IMG/VR virus record: IMGVR_UViG_3300009154_000116
Location: 1-38,770 of that record
DNA length: 38,770 bases
Source of the DNA: a virus
Strand: one strand, 5' to 3'
The notes beneath the pieces are model-generated. The model had not been told where the DNA came from, ran no database searches, and was given only the letters and a program-made list of their open reading frames with translations. The translations under genes were made by a program, and so were the position numbers. Positions 15,514 to 23,120 of this stretch are shown in pieces. Each line of letters starts with the position of its first letter. Positions within the stretch are counted from its first letter, which is position 1.

Positions 15514-16043
15514 TTGGGCTCTGCGGTGCCGCCGGTTCCGGTAAGGATTCGGTAGCATCTTTCCTTACAGAATACCGCAAGGTCGCCTTTGCCGATCCGC
15601 TCTATGAGTGCGTCTCGGCCATCACCGGCATCCCGGTAGAGCAGCTCAAGGATCGGGTGGTCAAGGAGTCGGTGATCCCGTGGATCGGGAAGTCGCCGAG
15701 GCAGTTGATGCAGTCTCTCGGCGGCGATTGGGGGCGCGACACGATCCACCGCGAAATGTGGGTCAGGCGGGCCTTTCAGCGAGTTGACGCAACCCTCACC
15801 AGCTTCGGCGACGATATTGTGCTTCCCGACGTTCGGCACATCAACGAGGCGTCGGAGGTTCTGTGCAGGAGCGGCCTGATCTGGAAGATCGTCAGGCCGG
15901 GGCACGTCTGCCTTGCCAGCGAGGCCGCCAAACATCCCAGCGAGGCCGGAATCCCCGACAGAATGGTGTCGAGGGTAATCCTCAACGACGGCACCCTCGA
16001 TGACCTCAAGCGGAAGGTGCAGGAGGCTATAATTCGGAGATAG
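15507..16043 (+). CDS. Deoxynucleoside monophosphate kinase
   Basis: A 178-aa P-loop kinase with Walker A GAAGSGKD at residues 7-14, then 'VAFADPLYE', 'RQLMQSLGGDWGR' and 'LPDVRHINEA', the layout of phage T5-type dNMP kinases. It would phosphorylate dNMPs to dNDPs in the cytoplasm. It overlaps the deaminase gene by 7 bases, so the products act in one pathway. The length is shorter than the 240-250 residues of the T4 and T5 enzymes, with a reduced lid region. Confidence 0.8.
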   Translation: MLIGLCGAAGSGKDSVASFLTEYRKVAFADPLYECVSAITGIPVEQLKDRVVKESVIPWIGKSPRQLMQSLGGDWGRDTIHREMWVRRAFQRVDATLTSFGDDIVLPDVRHINEASEVLCRSGLIWKIVRPGHVCLASEAAKHPSEAGIPDRMVSRVILNDGTLDDLKRKVQEAIIRR

Positions 16044-16079
16044 CCACCAGCCAAGACATCCCGCCCAAGGAGGGGCAGA

Positions 16080-16400
16080 ATGGAATCCGACGAGCAGACC
16101 CCTTCTTCGCTGGCCGAGATGGCCTACCGCGTGGCGGAGCGATTCGGCCTGCCCGTGATCATCATGGGCGTCGTCCTCTGGTTCGCACGGGACGCCGCGG
16201 TCGTGCTCCACAGCACGGTGTTCATCCCGATCGTAAAGGGACACACCGAGTTCCTCGACAAGACGAGCAACACGCTCGAGGAAATCAGCACGACGCAGCG
16301 GCAGCAGGCAGCGACCATTCAGGAACTCGCCGCCGGCCAGCGCGAGATCCACCAGGCGGTGGTCAGGAAGACGGGCCAAGCATCGCCGCCCACGAACTAA
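16080..16400 (+). CDS. Small membrane protein with coiled coil (holin candidate)
   Basis: A 106-aa protein with a strong AAGGAGG ribosome site just upstream. A hydrophobic segment at about residues 23-42 (LPVIIMGVVLWFARDAAVVL) is followed by a hydrophilic helical coiled coil (about residues 55-95). One membrane span plus a coiled coil fits some phage holins or membrane-anchored accessory proteins. No endolysin gene was found beside it, so the lysis role is only a suggestion. It lies directly before the fibre cassette. Confidence 0.55.
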   Translation: MESDEQTPSSLAEMAYRVAERFGLPVIIMGVVLWFARDAAVVLHSTVFIPIVKGHTEFLDKTSNTLEEISTTQRQQAATIQELAAGQREIHQAVVRKTGQASPPTN

Positions 16401-16412
16401 GGGAGCGACGCC

Positions 16413-16778
16413 GTGCCAACATTCAGTCAGCTTCCAGGCGCACTCGACCTCGTCTTCATCAAGTCCGATGAGGTGAACGTCGCGCTGAACCTTCAGCGTA
16501 ACATCACCGGCTACACGCTCACGTCGGCGATCTTCGACGCCACGCCGAACGCCATCGCCGGAGGCTTCGGCTCGCAGGCGGCGTTCGGGGCCACCGTCGT
16601 GCAGCCGACGATCGGCGTCGTCAACGCGACCACGGGCGAGCTGATCCTTGGGCTCTCCGAGGCTCAGACCGGCACGCTCTCGACTACCGGCAGCTATCGC
16701 TGGTACTTGCGCTGGGTGGCCCCCGGCGACATCACCCGCACCATCGTCTCGGGCTCCGTTACGGCGAGCGCACCATGA
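16413..16778 (+). CDS. BppU-like small tail/baseplate protein, copy 1
   Basis: A 121-aa protein starting at GTG 16413, 12 bases after the previous stop, with AAGGGAG upstream. It begins TFSQLPGALDLVF and contains the beta pattern 'YTLTSAIFDAT', 'VNATTGELILGLSEAQT' and 'GSYRWYLRWVAPGDITR', resembling the upper baseplate BppU N-terminal domain that anchors receptor-binding fibres. A paralogue with the same TFSQLPG start lies at 18712. It is ATGA-coupled to the fibre gene, so it probably attaches that fibre to the tail. Confidence 0.65.
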   Translation: MPTFSQLPGALDLVFIKSDEVNVALNLQRNITGYTLTSAIFDATPNAIAGGFGSQAAFGATVVQPTIGVVNATTGELILGLSEAQTGTLSTTGSYRWYLRWVAPGDITRTIVSGSVTASAP

Positions 16779-18715
16779 GCGAAATCTCTGTCGTTGTCGT
16801 CGGCTCGACAAGCATCTCAAGCACCGTCGGGAACGGCGACAGCGTCAACATCTCGGTCACCGACCAGTACCAGGGCGGCGGCAACGGCGCTGCTGCGACG
16901 GTGCAAGTCGGCACCGTCACGACGCTGGCGACCGGCGAGAACGCCACTGTCCAGAACGCGGGCACGGCCTACGCCGCCAAGCTGAACTTCGGGCTGCCGC
17001 GGGGGGCGGCCGGCGCGAGCAACACGCTCACCATCGGCACCGTGACCAGCGGCACGGCGGCGGCAGCCACGATCACCGGCAACTCGCCCAGCCAGGTGTT
17101 GAGCCTGACGCTGCCGGCCGGCGCTGCCGGCCCCGCGAACAAGCTGACCATCGGCACCGTTGCCGGCGGCACGGCGGCGGCGGCCACGATCACAGGCAAC
17201 GCCCCCAGCCAAGTGTTGAGCCTGACGCTGCCCGTCGGGGCCACGGGGCCGGCAAACAGCCTATCCATCGGCACCGTGTCGGCCGGCACCGCCGCGGCGG
17301 CAACCATCACGGGCAACGCCCCCAGCCAGACGCTCTCCCTGACGCTGCCCTACGGCCAGCCGAACAGCCTTGCCATCGGCACGGTCTCGAGCGGGACGGC
17401 AGCCTCGGCGACGATCACCGGAACCTCTCCCAGCCAGACGCTCTCGCTCGTCCTGCCTGCCGGGCCGCAAGGTGCGACCGGCCCCGCGGGGCCGGCGAAC
17501 AGCCTGTCGATCGGCATCGTCGCATCCGGCTCATCGCCGGCCGCGTCGATCACCGGGACCGCGCCGAATCAGGTGCTCAATCTTGTGCTGGCACGCGGCG
17601 ACGCTGGCGCGGCGGGGGCGACCGGGGGTGTTGGTCCCGCGAACACGCTTGTGATCGGCGATGTCGTCGCCGGCTCGCAGGCCGGTGCCAGCATCACGGG
17701 CACCGCCCCGTCGCAGACGCTCAACCTCGTCCTGCCCGTCAGCAACATCTCCATTGGCACGGTCTCGAGCGGCACCGCGGCGAGTGCGGTCATCACCGGC
17801 TCTGCGCCAAGCCAGGTGCTCTCGCTTGTACTGCCCGCTGGGGCGCAGGGAAATGTCGGCCCCGCCAACAGCATCGCGATCGGGACGGTGAGCAGCGGGA
17901 CGGCGGCGGCGGCGACCATCACTGGTGCTGCGCCGTCGCAGACCCTCTCGCTCGTGCTGCCGGCCAGCAGTCTCTCAATTGGCACCGTGAGCAGCGGCAC
18001 CGCGGCCTCTGCCACGATCACCGGCTCTGCCCCCAGCCAAGTGCTTTCGCTTGTGCTGCCCAAGGGCGACAAGGGCGACACCGGGGCGGGCGGCGGCGGT
18101 TCGTTCTCGTGGGCAAGCGTACCGTCGCTCCCAAACTCGGCCGGCTCGCCGGGCGATCAGGCTTACGACGACAGCTACCACTACATCCGCGTCTCAAGCC
18201 AGTGGAAGAGAACGCCGCTATCGACGTGGGGGTCGTTCCTTCCAATCCCGCTGATGACGAGCAGTACGGCACCCAGCGGCGCGGCGTCGGCGTCGGCAAT
18301 TCTGTCGAGCGGCCTTGAGGCGTGGCACGCCTTCGACAAGACGACCGTTACCACCGACGACTCGTTCTACGCCTCGCCGAACCCCGCCACGAACAGTTGG
18401 ATTCAGTACGCATTTGACTCTGGAACAACCAGCCAGGTTGGAGGCTACACGATCACGAGCCGCGCGAGTTACGCTTATGGCAACTCAGCATCGGCGCAGT
18501 CGCAGGCACCGACGGCGTGGACGCTCTCTGGATCAAACGACGGCTCATCGTTCGACACGCTCGACACCCGCACGGGGCAGACATTCTCAGAAGGTCAGAC
18601 CCGCACCTTCACGCTGGGCGCTAGCGCCAACTATCGCTTCTATCGCTGGACGTGGACGGCAACTCCCGCGGGCGGGCCCGTTGTGGTTCCGAAGATTCAA
18701 CTGGTGGCTGCATGA
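16775..18715 (+). CDS. Collagen-like/repeat tail fibre with C-terminal discoidin-like domain
   Basis: A 646-aa fibre. Residues 45-430 are about ten copies of a 30-37 residue unit reading roughly L.IGTVSSGTAA.ATITG followed by .PSQ.LSL.LP, separated by short Gly-x-Pro collagen-like links, a design for trimeric fibre shafts. After a 'KGDKGDTGAGGGG' hinge the last 200 residues resemble an F5/8 type C (discoidin) domain, with 'AWHAFDKTTVT...SWIQYAFD...YTITSR...PTAWTLSGSNDGSSF', a fold that binds sugars or cell-surface glycans. It probably mediates receptor binding. It is coupled to both flanking small genes. Confidence 0.85.
   Translation: MSEISVVVVGSTSISSTVGNGDSVNISVTDQYQGGGNGAAATVQVGTVTTLATGENATVQNAGTAYAAKLNFGLPRGAAGASNTLTIGTVTSGTAAAATITGNSPSQVLSLTLPAGAAGPANKLTIGTVAGGTAAAATITGNAPSQVLSLTLPVGATGPANSLSIGTVSAGTAAAATITGNAPSQTLSLTLPYGQPNSLAIGTVSSGTAASATITGTSPSQTLSLVLPAGPQGATGPAGPANSLSIGIVASGSSPAASITGTAPNQVLNLVLARGDAGAAGATGGVGPANTLVIGDVVAGSQAGASITGTAPSQTLNLVLPVSNISIGTVSSGTAASAVITGSAPSQVLSLVLPAGAQGNVGPANSIAIGTVSSGTAAAATITGAAPSQTLSLVLPASSLSIGTVSSGTAASATITGSAPSQVLSLVLPKGDKGDTGAGGGGSFSWASVPSLPNSAGSPGDQAYDDSYHYIRVSSQWKRTPLSTWGSFLPIPLMTSSTAPSGAASASAILSSGLEAWHAFDKTTVTTDDSFYASPNPATNSWIQYAFDSGTTSQVGGYTITSRASYAYGNSASAQSQAPTAWTLSGSNDGSSFDTLDTRTGQTFSEGQTRTFTLGASANYRFYRWTWTATPAGGPVVVPKIQLVAA
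16912..18062 (+). repeat. Fibre shaft repeats (about 100-110 bp units)
   Basis: About nine or ten degenerate tandem units encode the IGTV.SGTAA.ATITG module. Unit spacing varies because collagen-like links of differing length separate some units. A 45-base stretch (17374-17418) is identical to two stretches in the second fibre gene (19352-19396 and 19523-19567), so sequence is being exchanged between the genes. It is protein-coding and not a CRISPR array. Confidence 0.9.
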
Positions 18716-19038
18716 GCGCAACCTTCTCCCAACTCCCCGGCACGATGAACCTCGCCCTCAAGCGGGGCGACTCCTTTGCTACCACCGTAGACTTCGACGG
18801 CGTGACGCTGGTCGGCTACACGGCGACGGCGACCGTTGCGAGCCTTGTGACGGGCACCACGGTTGCCACGATGACGACGAGCATCGTTGATCCCGCCGCG
18901 GCGAAGGTCACGATCGGCCTGACGAACGCGCAGACCGCTGGTCTGACCTCCGGCACCTACGCCTGGCGGATGGATTGGGACGCCCCCGGCGGGACGCACC
19001 GCGCGGCCCTCCAGGGCACGGTGGAGGTCATCCCGTGA
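18712..19038 (+). CDS. BppU-like small tail/baseplate protein, copy 2
   Basis: A 108-aa paralogue of the 16413 protein. It begins MSATFSQLPGTMNLALKRGD, and shares the later segments '(T/V)GLTNAQT.GL..GTYAWRMDWDAPGGTHR' in the same positions as 'GLSEAQTGTLSTTGSYRWYLRW'. The ATG at 18712 overlaps the fibre stop (ATGA), and the next fibre starts at GTG overlapping its own stop. It is probably an anchor for the second fibre, duplicated together with it. Confidence 0.65.
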   Translation: MSATFSQLPGTMNLALKRGDSFATTVDFDGVTLVGYTATATVASLVTGTTVATMTTSIVDPAAAKVTIGLTNAQTAGLTSGTYAWRMDWDAPGGTHRAALQGTVEVIP

Positions 19039-20537
19039 GCGACATCGTCGCCGTCGCACAGCCGTCGGTCATCTCGGCGAGCGTCTCTGGCGGCTCAATC
19101 TCGGCGAGCGTGTCGGCAGCGTCGATCACGGCGTCTGCCGGCGGCGGCGCTGGTGCTCAAGGCCCGCCGGGCTCACCCGGGCCAGCGAGCAGCCTGTCGA
19201 TCGGCACCGTGACCAGCGGCACCGCCGCCGCGGCAATGATCACGGGGGACGCCCCGAGCCAAGTGCTTTCGCTGGTGTTGCCTCGCGGGGCGGCTGGAGC
19301 GGCCGGCAGCCAAGGGCCGGCGGGCGCGGCCGGGCCCGCGAACGTCTTGACCATCGGCACGGTCTCGAGCGGGACGGCAGCCTCGGCGACGATCACAGGC
19401 AGCTCCCCCAGCCAGGTGCTCTCGCTCGTTCTCCAGAAGGGCGACCAGGGCAGCGTCGGCGCGCAAGGGCCGGCGGGCGCGACGGGGGCCACCGGCGCGG
19501 CCGGGCCCGCGAACGTCTTGACCATCGGCACGGTCTCGAGCGGGACGGCAGCCTCGGCGACGATCACTGGAAGCTCCCCCAGCCAGGTGCTCTCGCTCGT
19601 GCTCCAGAAGGGCGACACCGGCGCGGCCGGCACGACGGCCTTCTCTGGACTGACCGGCACGCCGACAACGCTCGCGGGATACGGGATCACCGACGCCGCG
19701 GTCTCCAGCCACACCCACGGCAACCTCACGAACGCCGGCGCGATCGGCTCGACGGCCGACCGCATCGCCGTCACGACGACGAGCGGCGTTCTCACGACCG
19801 CGGCGATCGGCTCTGGGCTGACGCTGTCCGGCGGCACGCTGACGGCCACGGGCGGCGGCGCCTCGCTCCCCGACCCCTACGAGTGCGGGACGTTCCCGTT
19901 GGTGAGCATCTCCGCGCAGCCGCAGGCCGCGAGCGTGACCGCCGGCGGCTCCGCGACGTTCTCGACGACCGCCACGGCCACGCTGCCCACGTCCACGATC
20001 TCCTACCAGTGGCAGCAGAGCACCGACGGAGGCACGACGTGGGCCAACGTCTCCGGAGCCACGTCGTCGTCGCTGACGCTGTCGAGCCTCACCACCGGAA
20101 GCAATGGCTACCGCTACCGCTGCCAGCTCGCGGCGAGCCTGTCGCTCGTGTACACGTCCTCGGCCACGCTCGCTGTGTCGTCGGGCAACCCGTTCTCGGC
20201 CATCCCGTCAGGTTGGACGGGAAGCGGCACGAGCGCGAGCCCGGTGGTTCCGAACGCGAACACGTCGCAGCAGGGGACGCTGACAGCCGGCGTCTCCGGG
20301 ACGCTGCGAATCACTGGGACTGTTGCAGTGGATTCGGACGACGTGCCGGGCGTGATCCAGGTTGCAGGCGTAACGGTGAGGACATTCACCAGCGCTGGCA
20401 CCGCCAACCCGCAGAGCGTGAATATCTCGCAGGCCATCACGGCGGGGCAGGTGGTAACGCTCACCGCGTGGCCCCTCGGCATCAGCAGCGGTGGCTATAG
20501 CGGATGGGGAACAAACCTCAAGTTCTGGATCGCGTGA
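19035..20537 (+). CDS. Second repeat fibre with Ig-like domain
   Basis: A 500-aa protein starting at GTG 19035 (VSDIVAVAQPS). The longer upstream reading is a shadow of the preceding gene. It has an N-terminal beta segment, then three IGTV.SGTAA units alternating with collagen-like GPAGATGATG links (residues 35-195), then 'AGYGITDAAVSSHTHGNL', a motif seen in many phage fibres. An Ig-like domain follows at about 285-380 (VSISAQPQAASVTAGGSA..., ending YTSSATLAVSS), then a C-terminal beta domain. It is the second copy of the cassette at 16413-18715 with a different adhesive end. Confidence 0.85.
   Translation: MSDIVAVAQPSVISASVSGGSISASVSAASITASAGGGAGAQGPPGSPGPASSLSIGTVTSGTAAAAMITGDAPSQVLSLVLPRGAAGAAGSQGPAGAAGPANVLTIGTVSSGTAASATITGSSPSQVLSLVLQKGDQGSVGAQGPAGATGATGAAGPANVLTIGTVSSGTAASATITGSSPSQVLSLVLQKGDTGAAGTTAFSGLTGTPTTLAGYGITDAAVSSHTHGNLTNAGAIGSTADRIAVTTTSGVLTTAAIGSGLTLSGGTLTATGGGASLPDPYECGTFPLVSISAQPQAASVTAGGSATFSTTATATLPTSTISYQWQQSTDGGTTWANVSGATSSSLTLSSLTTGSNGYRYRCQLAASLSLVYTSSATLAVSSGNPFSAIPSGWTGSGTSASPVVPNANTSQQGTLTAGVSGTLRITGTVAVDSDDVPGVIQVAGVTVRTFTSAGTANPQSVNISQAITAGQVVTLTAWPLGISSGGYSGWGTNLKFWIA
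19326..19616 (+). repeat. Near-identical 120-bp direct repeat in the second fibre gene
   Basis: Bases 19326-19445 and 19497-19616 match at all but about three positions, offset by exactly 171 bp (57 codons). The near identity at synonymous sites shows recent duplication or gene conversion, in contrast to the codon-diverged repeats of the tape measure gene. Confidence 0.9.
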
Positions 20538-20540
20538 CGC

Positions 20541-20762
20541 ATGGCCGCACCCTACACCAATCCTCCCCCGCAGCAGCCCCGCGGCACCGCGGCGGCGCTC
20601 GCCGCGAGCAATCTCGTAATCCCCGACGGCGTGATCGTCGTGGAGACGGACACGGGCAGGCTCAAGATTGGCGACGGCAGCACGGCGTGGAACTCGTTGC
20701 GCTACAGCACGATCGTAGTGGACGACGATCAGATCATCCTCGCCGCACAAATCTACGGGTGA
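20541..20762 (+). CDS. Mtd N-terminal-like / hyaluronidase-type fibre attachment protein
   Basis: A 73-aa protein built around RGTAAALAASNLVIPDG followed by VVETDTGRLKIGDGSTAWNSL. This matches the short 'RGT...GE...ETDTGR.K.GDG...W..L.Y' module found at the N terminus of Mtd-type receptor-binding proteins and other phage tip proteins. Here it stands alone as almost the whole protein. It begins 3 bases after the fibre stop, and probably links or trims fibres at the tip. Confidence 0.75.
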   Translation: MAAPYTNPPPQQPRGTAAALAASNLVIPDGVIVVETDTGRLKIGDGSTAWNSLRYSTIVVDDDQIILAAQIYG

Positions 20763-20765
20763 CGC

Positions 20766-21134
20766 ATGGCAACGTATTCCAAAATCCTCCTGTCCGGCAG
20801 CACGCAGGGACGCGCGATCAAGGTGGCTGCGACAACGTCTGGCTCCGCAGGCACGACGCTCCACACCACCGGATCGTCCGCGTCGGTGCTCGATGAACTG
20901 TGGCTGTTCGCCGCGAACACCTCGTCGTCGCCAGTCGTGCTGACGATCCAGTGGGGCGGCACGACGGCCGTGGACAACGAGATCCCGCTGACGATCCCGC
21001 CGCGCTCCGGCCTCACGCTGGTCGTGCCGGGGCTCCCGATCACGGGCACCGGATCAGCGGGCAGCACGGTCGCGGCCTACGCGGCGACCGCGAACGTAAT
21101 CACGATCAGCGGCTACGCGCACAGGATCACCTGA
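20766..21134 (+). CDS. Hypothetical virion protein (beta sandwich)
   Basis: A 122-aa Thr/Ser/Gly-rich protein with regularly alternating strands ('ELWLFAANTSSSPVVLTIQWGG', split, and 'IPPRSGLTLVVPGLPITG'). It has the look of a small decoration or fibre-tip beta sandwich. It lies between the Mtd-N-like protein and the lectin-like adhesin and overlaps the latter by one base. No function is recognised beyond its adhesion-module context. Confidence 0.6.
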   Translation: MATYSKILLSGSTQGRAIKVAATTSGSAGTTLHTTGSSASVLDELWLFAANTSSSPVVLTIQWGGTTAVDNEIPLTIPPRSGLTLVVPGLPITGTGSAGSTVAAYAATANVITISGYAHRIT

Positions 21135-21967
21135 TGGCAAATCCTCTGCGCCGCATGGGGGCGTCGGGCCAAGTCGCCGACTGGTTTCCACAGTCGGCGT
21201 CGATCGTGATCCCGTCGCGCGACGTGACGCCAATCCTGTCACCGCTGTCGCTGCCGGGCTTGATCTCGTGGCACGACTTTTCGTCAGCGTCGTTTCTCGC
21301 CACGGCGACGAACGGCACGGGGGCTGTGTCCAACTCGTCGCAGATCGCTTACATCGCCGACCGCAGCGGCAACGGCTGGCACGCCACGCAGTCGACAGCG
21401 AACAACCGGCCGACATGGAACAGCAGCGCAATTAACTCGCTTGGCGCGGGCAATTTCAATGGAAGCTCCAACTCACTGGCGACGACCGGCAATTACCCGT
21501 TGTCCGGTGACACGCCGTTCACTGTCGTGTGCGTCTCGACCCGCACGAGCGGCGTGCAGTGGAGCGTCAGCAACGCGGGGAACACGCAGGTAGCGTATTT
21601 CGCCGATGGGTTTGCGGGTGTCAGCTCGTTTTCTTTCAGCAGTCCGACCCTCTCCGGGCGGTTTACGCCATCGTCCGTTACGACGCCCGTAGTAACGTCC
21701 GTCACGGTCGGCGGGAGCGGTTTACAAAACTGCTACTTCCGGCGCAACGGCTCGCTGCAAGCCGTCACGTCGATAACGCAGCTGGGCTTGCGCAACTTCG
21801 ACGCCACCGGGCTCGTGCTGCGGCTCGGAATAATGCAGTTGGCCTCAACCTCGTATCACTTGGGACTCTTGGGCGAGTGCGTGGTGTACGGCCGGGCGAT
21901 CTCGTTGGCCGACCTGACGGCGCTCGAACGGCTGCTCGGCGCAAAGTGGGGGATCACGGTCGCATGA
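21134..21967 (+). CDS. LamG/concanavalin-like tail adhesin
   Basis: A 277-aa protein starting with ATG at 21134, which overlaps the previous stop. After about 35 residues comes 'LPGLISWHDFSSASF...YIADRSGNGWHATQS', then 'NFNGSSNSLATTG' and 'PFTVVCVSTR', ending '...LGECVVYGRAISLADLTALERLLGAKWGI'. This is the layout of LamG/concanavalin A-like lectin domains in phage tail proteins (start 'L..W.D.S', closing 'E.++Y.R.Ls..e...l..YL..KWG'). It probably binds a surface glycan. It is coupled by ATGA to the last gene of the module. Confidence 0.75.
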   Translation: MANPLRRMGASGQVADWFPQSASIVIPSRDVTPILSPLSLPGLISWHDFSSASFLATATNGTGAVSNSSQIAYIADRSGNGWHATQSTANNRPTWNSSAINSLGAGNFNGSSNSLATTGNYPLSGDTPFTVVCVSTRTSGVQWSVSNAGNTQVAYFADGFAGVSSFSFSSPTLSGRFTPSSVTTPVVTSVTVGGSGLQNCYFRRNGSLQAVTSITQLGLRNFDATGLVLRLGIMQLASTSYHLGLLGECVVYGRAISLADLTALERLLGAKWGITVA

Positions 21968-22218
21968 CGCTTTCGTACTACCGCGCCGACGCCGACACCT
22001 ACGAGCGAGTCCGCGCCGCGATCGACGCGGCGTGCGGCTGGCCCGACGCCGGGACGAAAACGTCGATCGAGCCGGCCGCGACGGCCCCGCGCGACGCGGC
22101 CGGGCGGGTGCTGCTGGCGGTGCAGCAGTGGCTCGCGGCCGCGGCGGCGGAGCAGCTCGCCGGGCTGGAGGAGATCACTGAGAGCGACTACCTGCCGGTG
22201 CCGCCGCCCGCGACGTGA
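21964..22218 (+). CDS. Hypothetical small protein closing the tail module
   Basis: An 84-aa, Ala-rich helical protein. The ATG at 21964 overlaps the adhesin stop. It starts MTLSYYRADADTYERVRAAI and ends in a Pro-rich tail. Its stop lies one base from the stop of the convergent integrase gene, so it ends the rightward late operon. There is no space for a terminator between the two genes. Function unknown; a fibre chaperone is possible from position. Confidence 0.5.
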   Translation: MTLSYYRADADTYERVRAAIDAACGWPDAGTKTSIEPAATAPRDAAGRVLLAVQQWLAAAAAEQLAGLEEITESDYLPVPPPAT

Positions 22219-22219
22219 T

Positions 22220-23080
22220 CTACACAACCCTCGGCAGCACCTTCGGTGCGGGCTCCCCCGGCGAGACGATGCGGGGGTCGATGTAAGCCCGTGTTGTCGC
22301 GGCGCTCGCGTGCCCGAGGAGCCGCTGCGCCGAGCCCGGCCCGCAGGCCAACTCGTAAAAACTCGCCGTCGTCTTCCTGATCCTGTGAAACTTGCTCCGC
22401 CGATCTGACGGCAGCCCGGCTCGCTTCAGTAGCCGCGTGTACCTGGCCCAGAGGTGCGTCGGCGCGCGGTCCCACGGGATCGCCGTGTCCTCTGGTCGCC
22501 GCCGAATCGACCACAAGGCATCCGCGGTCTCGACGCTGATCTCGCGGAGGATGTCGCGCGACCGCCCCTTCCGGTTCTCGGCGCGGAAGAGCACGCTGCA
22601 CCCGCGCACGTCGGAGCAGCGGAGAGCCATCACCGCCGAGATGCGTTCGCCCGTGTCGTAGCAGAGCAGCAAGAGCGCCCGCCACACCCTCTCCGCAGGG
22701 AAGCCGCAGATCACGGTGAGATCAAGCGCGGTTGCGGCGACGAGCTGCCGCATCTCGTCAGGCATCCACGCCTCCGGCACCCGCTCGGGGACGACGATGC
22801 GTGGCACCGAAGGCCACGTCGAGCAGAGGGAGCGGCGAGCGCAGAATCCCCAGATGGCCCTGATCTGCGTCCGGTCCTTGGCGGCAGTGGCGGCGGCCTT
22901 CGTCCGCACGCGGTGCGAGAGGAACTGAGCGACCGCCAGCTCCTCGAGGTGCGTCGTCTCTGGCGGCGCGCGAAGGAAGTCGCCCCACGACCGGATCGTG
23001 TAGCCGTAGAGCGAGACGGTCCTCTCAGACACGCCTGTCAACGGCGCGTAGAGGTTGTGAAGCACGTCGGTGAGAAGCAT
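22220..23080 (-). CDS. int: Tyrosine recombinase integrase
   Basis: A 286-aa protein with the catalytic set of the phage integrase family: Arg146 in GERISAV, Lys171, His232 and Arg235 in HRIR, His257 in LLGHAS, and the nucleophile Tyr266 in TRAYIDP. The N-terminal 100 residues form a SAM-like core-binding domain (TVSLYGYTIRSW...). It is read leftward against all flanking gene blocks, as expected for an independently regulated lysogeny gene. It should recombine attP with a host attB; the att core was not identified. It is an intact gene with no sign of decay. Confidence 0.9.
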   Translation of the reverse strand: MLLTDVLHNLYAPLTGVSERTVSLYGYTIRSWGDFLRAPPETTHLEELAVAQFLSHRVRTKAAATAAKDRTQIRAIWGFCARRSLCSTWPSVPRIVVPERVPEAWMPDEMRQLVAATALDLTVICGFPAERVWRALLLLCYDTGERISAVMALRCSDVRGCSVLFRAENRKGRSRDILREISVETADALWSIRRRPEDTAIPWDRAPTHLWARYTRLLKRAGLPSDRRSKFHRIRKTTASFYELACGPGSAQRLLGHASAATTRAYIDPRIVSPGEPAPKVLPRVV

Positions 23081-23087
23081 GGTGGCC

Positions 23088-23108
23088 GGTTACCCCTTAA
23101 GGAGTACC
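23088..23108. promoter_or_regulatory. Inverted repeat just upstream of int
   Basis: Centred on the 8-base palindrome CCTTAAGG, with arms GGT(T)AC and GTACC that pair apart from one bulge and one mismatch. It begins 8 bases upstream of the integrase ATG on the minus strand. It could be an operator for int, a translational control hairpin, or part of attP. Confidence 0.35.
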
Positions 23109-23120
23109 GCTTCCATGCGG

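Noticed and set aside
15285-16820. 511-codon minus-strand open frame
   Set aside because: It lies opposite the deaminase, dNMP kinase, membrane protein and BppU-like genes, which have clear motifs and start signals. The minus frame is His/Arg/Asp-rich with no domain, which is typical of antisense shadow in GC-rich DNA.
16912-18062. Regular repeats that could suggest a CRISPR array
   Set aside because: The repeats are in one long reading frame, differ between copies, and encode the known style of fibre shaft repeat. There are no unique spacers of constant length.
16648-18318. 556-codon plus-strand frame overlapping the first fibre gene
   Set aside because: A low-complexity His/Arg/Gly product in a shifted frame. 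It is a by-product of the GC-rich repeats, while the fibre frame has clear domains.
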